Shown in pieces: positions 57,773 through 64,000 of a DNA stretch of 64,000 nucleotides. The notes under the pieces are model-generated. The model saw nothing but the letters and a program-made list of their open reading frames with translations, was not told the DNA's origin and searched no databases. Numbering within the stretch: the first letter of the stretch is position 1; each line of letters begins with the position of its first letter. The stretch comes from Haematobia irritans (taxonomy: Eukaryota > Arthropoda > Insecta > Diptera > Muscidae). The stretch spans positions 88,475,983 through 88,539,982 of the forward strand of contig NC_134398.1 of the NCBI RefSeq assembly GCF_050003625.1, written 5' to 3'. The position numbers and the translations under genes were made by a program.

Positions 57773-59109
57773 TAGCTCCCTAAAAATGTTTTTGTTGTAA
57801 AAAAGCAGCATACTTACCTTCCATTAGCAATTAAAATCTAATTGCGCAATAAAAAGGGAAACTTCACGACTATTCTTCTAAGCAACAAAAAAATTATTAA
57901 CTAAAATGTCTGAACATTTTTATTTACTTGTGGTTACTATGGTAAGACAAGTTTCTGTTTAATAAATTTGGATTTAAGTCAACACGCTCCCACTTCGTTT
58001 ACCAGGGACCACCTACGGTACCAAATAACCTATTCATGTCCTAGTGGTACCCTTAATTTGTAGCCATAGCGGCCGTCCATTGTAGACGACATGTGGGTAA
58101 ACCCATTTCGTTACCACATTATGTGCCTTTAACACTACACTTTTATTTGGATTATTTTTATATAACATCCCAAAAAGTCGTCGTACCTATCCCAGACCAA
58201 ATTAAACATTTGGTGGATGTCAGATATAAAATGCGAAACTAACTGGAGAGTCTACGAACCAAATCCAGTAACTTATTCGTGGTAGAACCATGTCCCAACT
58301 ATTCATACAAAAGAGAGAAATAGCACTGTTAGAAAAATATGATTTCATATGTTCCGATATAAACAAAATTTGTTTCGGGCAGAATTTTTAAACACAATAT
58401 ATTTAAGTGCAAAAATGTAATGTTCCTAAACTAGCATGAAATGTTTGGGACACATATGTTAATATGTTAGAATATATTATTTTTGGGACATGAATGTTTC
58501 ATAAAAATAATATGTGTGAATGTAAACATATATAAATTTACAAATTTCGAATAAACACATATATGTTGTGATATTTTATTCAGAGAACGACAGAGAGAGG
58601 GAGAGAGAGAGAGTATATATAATTAAAAGAGAGCAATTTCTTGTGAAACAGCTGGTATGTTGTTTCGGAAAACTGTTTTATGAGTTCATTTGTTTTGGCT
58701 GTGCGCTTGGCATGTTAATAAGGCTTCGCCAAAAATTTGATACGCTAAGTCTAAATATTATTTAATTTGAATAGTAAAATGAGTATTCGGAGTAAAGAGA
58801 ATAGACATTCGGAACCAAGACTTTTGAAAAAAAAAAACAACATGTTTTTTTGCTTTTAGAGCAGCATATTATGTATTTGGGGACATGTGTTTTGTTTATC
58901 ATTTTGTCATTATGGGCACAATGTTTTTCTTGGTTCGTCAAAAGAAATCGGAACGTACGACGAGTAAGTCAAGATATTCAGACAAGGGATCTTCATAAAA
59001 AAATAACTAATGGGCACTATACTATTCTTAGAGTTGGGACAGTAAAATGAAAAAAGGGGAAACATTAAAAATTGTATAAACAAAGTTTAGTTCCTCTTTA
59101 TTATTAACA
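57773..59109. other. AT-rich stretch with fragments of repeats
   Basis: 57955-58130 resembles 37245-37400 (GGACCACCTACGG ... CCTAGTGGTACC), an interspersed repeat of unknown type. 58385-58570 is a decayed arm of element B (AAATGTTTGGGACACATATG). A (GA)n tract is at 58590-58612. Short frames at 58568-58765 and 58850-59050 have no recognisable domain. Confidence 0.4.
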
Positions 59110-59430
59110 CACGCAAAGAAAAAAGCGTTTGCAAAACGTGTATCGAAAACGTTTTTCTTTTGTTAGAGTTTTTGAACTGCTTCGAAAATTTTAAACTTTT
59201 AGCACCAAAAAAATTCGTTTGTTACAAAATTTTTATTTTTTCAATAAAAAAAAGTTATTTTTGAAACAACAACACAGTCCATTTCGTTTATATCAAACAC
59301 TGTTCTTTTCTGACTTTAGGTATTTAATAAGACACATTATACAGTTCAAAATTGAAAATACTACAATGTAATGTTGAACATTTTTTTCGGAATCTTCCGA
59401 ACATATCTGGAATACATGTAAAAAAAACTT

Positions 59431-59506
59431 TGGTCGAAGCAGGGATCGAACCCATGACCCTTGGCATGCAAGTCGGACGTAGTAACCACTGCTCCACGGT
59501 GTCAAA
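59431..59506 (-). repeat. tRNA-like segment in element X copy 2 (minus)
   Basis: Minus strand: A box TGGAGCAGTGG, B box GGTTCGATCCC and end GCTTCGACCA. Same family as 57360-57435. Confidence 0.6.
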
Positions 59507-59617
59507 CTAAATGTTTGTTTCTGTTAAATAAACTTTGTTTATTCGGTTCGTGGGCGCCGTAAGCTATGCTATATAAATATAACTTATATGGATATTTATC
59601 TATTGATGACCATAACA

Positions 59618-59692
59618 GGTACATAGCCCAGTGGTTAGTGTGTTGGCTTACAAAGTGCATGGTCCGCGGTTCGATTTTCCGTCCAGGCCAAA
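59618..59692 (+). repeat. tRNA-derived SINE-like segment in element X copy 2 (plus)
   Basis: A box TAGCCCAGTGG, B box GGTTCGATTTTCC. The conserved tail runs to about 59840 (CTCGTGGATGTGAGAAAGAT). Confidence 0.6.
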
Positions 59693-60023
59693 GGTAAAAA
59701 AAAAAATTTTAAAATTTATAAAATCGTATAATTTCTTCTAAATACATTGTTGCTATTACAGGAAAAGGTGTTAATAACTAAAAAACCTCGTGGATGTGAG
59801 AAAGATGTAAGGGAAAATGCAATTAGCAAGAAAACAATGTTTTTTTTTTTTTTGAGTTTGTCTTTATGAAATTGTTTTTAACATCCTGGAAAAGAATAAA
59901 CGTTTATCACAAAAAGTATATACTTTTCTTCCAAATACACTTCCTTACAGCGAAAAGCAAATGAGAAACGAACTTTGTTTGTCTAAAATTTCGTTTGGGA
60001 GGAAAGAATAATTTTTTTGCGTG

Positions 60024-60726
60024 CATAAGTAGTCCAAGAGGAGATGACGGACACTTTCAAAAATAATAGCGGGCATTCAGTTCGAGTTTGGCCGCTAAAA
60101 TTATTTTTCATTTTAGCGGCAAAACTCGAATCTCTAAAAGCAGAATAACATAACTTTTTTGACCAATTGTATTATAACTTGGTGTGCAATGATCCAAAGA
60201 AACAAATGAAAAAGTTTATTTTCTTTAAAATGAATTATTAGAGAAATGTACACGTGAAAACATGACCATTTTATTTTAGAGCGCTAATGCCAACTTAATA
60301 CTGGCCTTAAGGTAAAAATGAAATTAAGTACAAAATTATTCGTTAATAAAAATTCATATTTATAATACGATAAATTTTAAATGCATTTAAAATGGTGTTA
60401 AATATTGGTTAAAAAAAGTTCACGCCTAAATAAATGTAGTGCATATTGTAAAATTATTTATGTTTATACTCGGCTTCACGTTCTTCTTTTGTTAAAGTTT
60501 TTGACAAAAGAAGAACGTGAATTTCTTCGAAAATGTCAAACTTTTATACAAACATTCTATGGTACAAAATTGTTAGTTTTGCAATAAAAAAATAATAAAA
60601 CCTCAGTCCATTTCGTTTATATTTTTGGAATATATGTAAAAATAAATGTAAAAAAATTGTGGGTTCATACCTTGCTCCGACAGTACGCCTTTGTTTTTTT
60701 TTTTTTACACATTTATATTTATACTA
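60024..60726. other. Intergenic; degraded element X arm
   Basis: 60470-60690 matches the left arm of element X (TTCTTTTGTTAAAGTTTTTG, GTCCATTTCGTTTATA, and a GTGGGTTCATACCTTGCTCCGAC B-box remnant). It continues at 61670-61760 after the mariner copy, in inverted arrangement. Confidence 0.45.
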
Positions 60727-61659
60727 AAGGGTGATTTGTTAAGAGCTTGATAACTTTTTTTTTAAAAAAAACGCATAAAATTTGCAAAATCTCATCGGTT
60801 CTTTATTTGAAACGTTAGATTGGTCCATGACATTTACTTTTTGAAGATAATTTCATTTAAATGTTGACCGCGGCTGCGTCTTAGGTGGTCCATTCGGAAA
60901 GTCCAATTTTGGGCAACTTTTTCGAGCATTTCGGCCGGAATAGCCCGAATTTCTTCGGAAATGTTGTCTTCCAAAGCTGGAATAGTTGCTGGCTTATTTC
61001 TGTAGACTTTAGACTTGACGTAGCCCCACAAAAAATAGTCTAAAGGCGTCAAATCGCATGATCTTGGTGGCCAACTTACCGGTCCATTTCTTGAGATGAA
61101 TTGTTCTCCGAAGTTTTCCCTCAAAATGGCCATAGAATCGCGAGCTGTGTGGCATGTAGCGCCATCTTGTTGAAACCACATGTCAACCAAGTTCAGTTCT
61201 TCCATTTTTGGCAACAAAAAGTTTGTTAGCATCGAACGATAGCGATCGCCATTCACCGTAACGTTGCGTCCAACAGCATCTTTGAAAAAATACGGTCCAA
61301 TGATTCCACCAGCGTACAAACCACACCAAACAGTGCATTTTTCGGGATGCATGGGCAGTTCTTGAACTGCTTCTGGTTGCTCTTCACTCCAAATGCGGCA
61401 ATTTTGCTTATTTACGTAGCCATTCAACCAGAAATAAGCCTCATCGCTGAACAAAATTTGTCGATAAAAAAGCGGATTTTCTGCCACTGATTTTGGTAAT
61501 AAAATTCAATGATTTGCAAGCGTTACTCGTTAGTAAGTCTATTCATGATGAAATGTCAAAGCATACTGAGAATCTTTCTCTTTGACACCATGTCTGAAAT
61601 CCCACGTGATCTGTCAAATACTAATGCATGAAAATCCTAACCTCAAAAGAATCACCCTT
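60727..61659 (-). mobile_element. mariner/Tc1-like element, internally deleted, copy 2
   Basis: 933 bp, the same length as 30887-31819 and with the same internal deletion. It differs from copy 1 at only about a dozen positions by eye. TA flanks both sides (60725-60726, 61660-61661). It sits in a decayed element X arm. Confidence 0.9.
60834..61487 (-). pseudogene. mariner-type transposase, catalytic domain only (copy 2)
   Basis: 217 codons, no stops. It keeps the three acidic residues (Asp15 in ILFSDEAYF, Asp108 in QQDGATCH, Asp145 in SCDLTPLD). It differs from copy 1 by a few substitutions (His17 to Tyr, Lys to Glu in RIWSE(K/E)Q, Val to Ala in EEIR(V/A)IP). As in copy 1, the N-terminal DNA-binding region is reduced to a short out-of-frame remnant. 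Confidence 0.85.
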
Positions 61660-62407
61660 TATATTAAATTTTTATAATGAAACTTCGAAATGTGGGTTAT
61701 TAAAGATTTACAGTCAGAAAAGAACAGTGCTTGATATAAACGAAATGTACTGAGCTTTTGAATAAAATATTATTTCCTTATGTTTTTTTCAAGCAATTTT
61801 GTAACAAAAAACAGTTTTTGGTATAAAAGTTTGAAATTTTGAAAGGAATTCAAAAACTCTATCAAAAGAAGAACGTGGAGTCGAGTATAAACTACTTATT
61901 TCAAAAATGTTCGCAAGAGTTCTAAAGGATGCTCGGCATTACATTCTACTATATTAAATTTTTAGTACGAAACCTCAAAATGTTCATATTTAAGACATAA
62001 AGGCAAAATGGAAAAGTGTTTGATATTTTACTTTAGAATAGAAATTATTTTTGTTAAATTAAAAATTTTTTGGTGATAAAGACTTAAACTTTTTGGAAGA
62101 CATCAAAAAGTTGCAAGAAAAGAACAACGTTTACAATGCCCGTTATCCAAACCTTTGCGTTTAGCTTTAAATTTGCAAAATGAATAGACATTTAATTTTT
62201 TGGGTATCTACACCAATATAATTTCAAATTTATTTATTAATTTCATACCAATACAACAGGAATAAATTCTTAAAGCTACTATTGAATTATTCTGTGGTTA
62301 AATTTGATAGGTTACAATATATTATAATTATTATTGATTGTAACAGTTTTAGTTTTGGATATATATAAACTATATTAAAACAAAAAACAAAAGTAAATAA
62401 AACATAA
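61660..62407. other. AT-rich stretch with decayed element X arms
   Basis: Several partial matches to the TTGATATAAACGAAATG / AAAAGTTTAAATTTT arm of element X (61720-62110). No gene. Confidence 0.4.
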
Positions 62408-63492
62408 CAAGTATATACGGCCGTAAGTTCGGCCAGGCCGAAGCTTATGTACCCTCCATCATGGATTGCGTAGAAACTCCATCTAAACACTGCCATCCAC
62501 AATCGAATTACTTAAGTTGCGGTAACGCTTGCCGATGGCAAGGTATCTTAAAACCTTCTAACACCATCTTCTAAATTGTATGTAAGCCCATACGTGGTAT
62601 ATATTAAATCAAAAAAGATCGATCCAATACGTATATAATTCAGTTTGACATAGTAGACATAAAATTTTGACAAAATTTTCTACAGGAATAAAATTTTAAC
62701 AAAATTTTCTATAGAAATAAAATTTTCACAAAATTTTCTACATAAATAAAAATTTGACAAAATTTTCTATTGAAAGAAAATGTTGACAAAAATTTCTACA
62801 GAAATAAAATTTTAACAAAATTTTCTATAGAAATAAACTTTTGACAAAATTTTCTATAGAAATAAAATCTTGGTAGATTATTTTTGGCTCGAGTGGCAAC
62901 CATGATTATGAACCGAATAAAATTTGAACAAAATTTTATATAGAAATAAAATTTTGACAATGATGAAAATTTTATTATGAACCGAATAAAATTTTAGCAA
63001 AATTTTCTCTAGAAATAAAATTTTGACAAAATTTTCTATAGAAATAAAATTTTGACAAAATTTTCTATAGAAATAAAATTTTGGTAGATTATTTTTGGCT
63101 CTAGTGGCAACCATGATTATGAACCGATATGGACCAATTTTTGTGTGATTGGACCAATTTTGGTATAATTTGAACCGGATCGGATGAATTTTGCTCCTCC
63201 AAGAGGCTCCGGAGGTCAAATCTGGAGAATGTTTTATATGGGGGCTATATATAATTATGGACCGATATGGACCAATTCTGGCACGGTTGTTAAAGATCAT
63301 ATACTAACACCATGTTCCAAATTACAACCGGATTGGATGAAATTTGCTTCTCTTGGAAACTTCGCAAGCCAAATCTGGGGATCGGTTTAAATATAATTAT
63401 GGACCGATGTGGACCAATTTTTGCAGGGTTATTAGAGACCATATACCAATATCGTGTACCAAATTTCAGTCGGATCGGATGAAATATGCTTC
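62408..63492 (+). mobile_element. DINE-1/Helentron-like element, truncated on the right
   Basis: Starts with ACGGCCGTAAGTTCGGCCAG, has the ~27-bp TTTTGACAAAATTTTCTATA array (62650-63090) and about three ~155-bp units. It stops inside a unit (GGATGAAATATGCTTCTCTT), where a TTCGTA MITE begins, so the microsatellite and terminal palindrome are missing. Confidence 0.6.
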
Positions 63493-64000
63493 TCTTCGTA
63501 AAAAGAACGAAAAATTTCGTTAAAAGTACGAAATTTGTCATTGTTTTACAACCAAAGAAACTTTTCAGTAAAAGTACGAAATATTTCGTACTTTTTACGA
63601 AGAAAAGTTCTTCCAAAATTTTCGTAGTTTGTAAGAAAAAAATTCGTACTTTTTATGAAGAATCTTCGTACTTTTTATGAAAAATCTTCGTACTTTTTAT
63701 GAAACAATTTCGTTCTTTTTATGAAAATGTTTCGTACTTTTTTCTGAAAAATGTTCGAACTTTTAGAAAAAAAATTTATAGTCGAAAGTGCATTTGGTTG
63801 TAGTTGCAAGTGTGAAAAATGACATCACTACTTTACATCTTAAGTTTTTGAATAATTTTTAGTTTTATTGCTTCACTTTTATTCATAGCGCGCTATCACC
63901 CAAATGAGAAGTAGCATAGACTTGCATAAAAAATAGAATAAAGGAATACACTCAAGCACATTATAAAAGACAATTTAATGCCGCTAACGGAAATTTTACA
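63493..64000. mobile_element. TTCGTA-repeat MITE, copy 2, left end missing, runs off the window
   Basis: From CTTCGTAAAAAGAACG onward it follows the copy at 56352 closely (TTCGTACTTTTTATGAA units and the unique centre). The terminal CACCGAAAGAATTTT is absent. The right end lies outside the window. Confidence 0.75.

Larger units (their letters stand above)
59110..60023 (+). mobile_element. Element X copy 2, intact reference copy with two opposed tRNA-like segments
   Basis: 914 bp. Ends CACGCAAAGAAAAAAGCG and (inverted) CACGCAAAAAAATTATTC; CA flanks both sides (59108-59109, 60024-60025). It carries a minus-sense tRNA-like segment (59431-59506) and a plus-sense one (59618-59692), so their A boxes are close together and transcription would diverge. 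Sequence between ends otherwise has no coding capacity. It lacks the insertions seen in the other two copies. Confidence 0.75.

Noticed and set aside
59431..59506. A possible genuine tRNA gene (clear A and B boxes)
   Set aside because: The anticodon arm is not a clean 5-bp stem with a 7-base loop, there is no Pol III terminator directly after it, and the segment recurs inside transposon copies, so it is a tRNA-derived repeat.

Overview
The window looks like intron and intergenic DNA from a fly, most likely a calyptrate and perhaps a muscid such as Stomoxys, Haematobia or Musca. It is very AT-rich. It carries insect-type LINEs, mariner-type transposons, DINE-1/Helentron-like repeats with (GTCC/GGAC)n microsatellites, and one recognisable host gene fragment: two exons of an immunoglobulin-superfamily protein of the Dpr-interacting protein (DIP)/lachesin type. 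The species call is inference. I see no bacterial features, no functional tRNA or rRNA gene, and no CRISPR array.

Layout. 1-9.5 kb: a 2-kb TA-flanked element with subterminal TGACGAAA-type repeats and a possible small spliced ORF (1423-3476), a pogo-like element split by a second element (4057-5439), and a larger composite element (6375-9502) with two further insertions. 9.6-10.1 kb: the DIP-type exons on the + strand. 10.8-15 kb: an element carrying two opposed tRNA-like segments, itself holding two insertions, then a Helentron-like element. 15.2-19.3 kb: three copies of one 1.4-kb element nested in each other, which creates a long inverted repeat. 19.7-23.8 kb: a GC-tract repeat and a Helentron-like element with tandemly repeated head. 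23.95-28.2 kb: a non-autonomous piggyBac-like element with TTAA duplications, interrupted by a Helentron-like element and carrying an MITE with 8-bp duplications. 28.3-36.5 kb: MITE, broken SINE, three more Helentron-like elements, a mariner copy in a (TA)n tract, and a decayed CR1-like LINE. 38.2-45.8 kb: a four-level nest (1.4-kb element > CACTAG-ended element > Helentron-like element > full-length LINE with 15-bp target duplications). 45.9-49.3 kb: a CR1-like LINE split by a 1.4-kb element. 50-64 kb: further MITEs, Helentron-like elements, two more tRNA-bearing elements and a second, near-identical mariner copy.

The DIP exons are the only host coding sequence I can support. Everything else is mobile DNA. 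The most unusual theme is a large group of non-autonomous elements whose ends begin CAC...GAAA/CAAA and are flanked by TA (sometimes CA). Several have tRNA-derived segments with recognisable RNA polymerase III A and B boxes between their inverted ends. Copies inside the window act as natural empty sites for one another, which fixes several insertion boundaries to the base.
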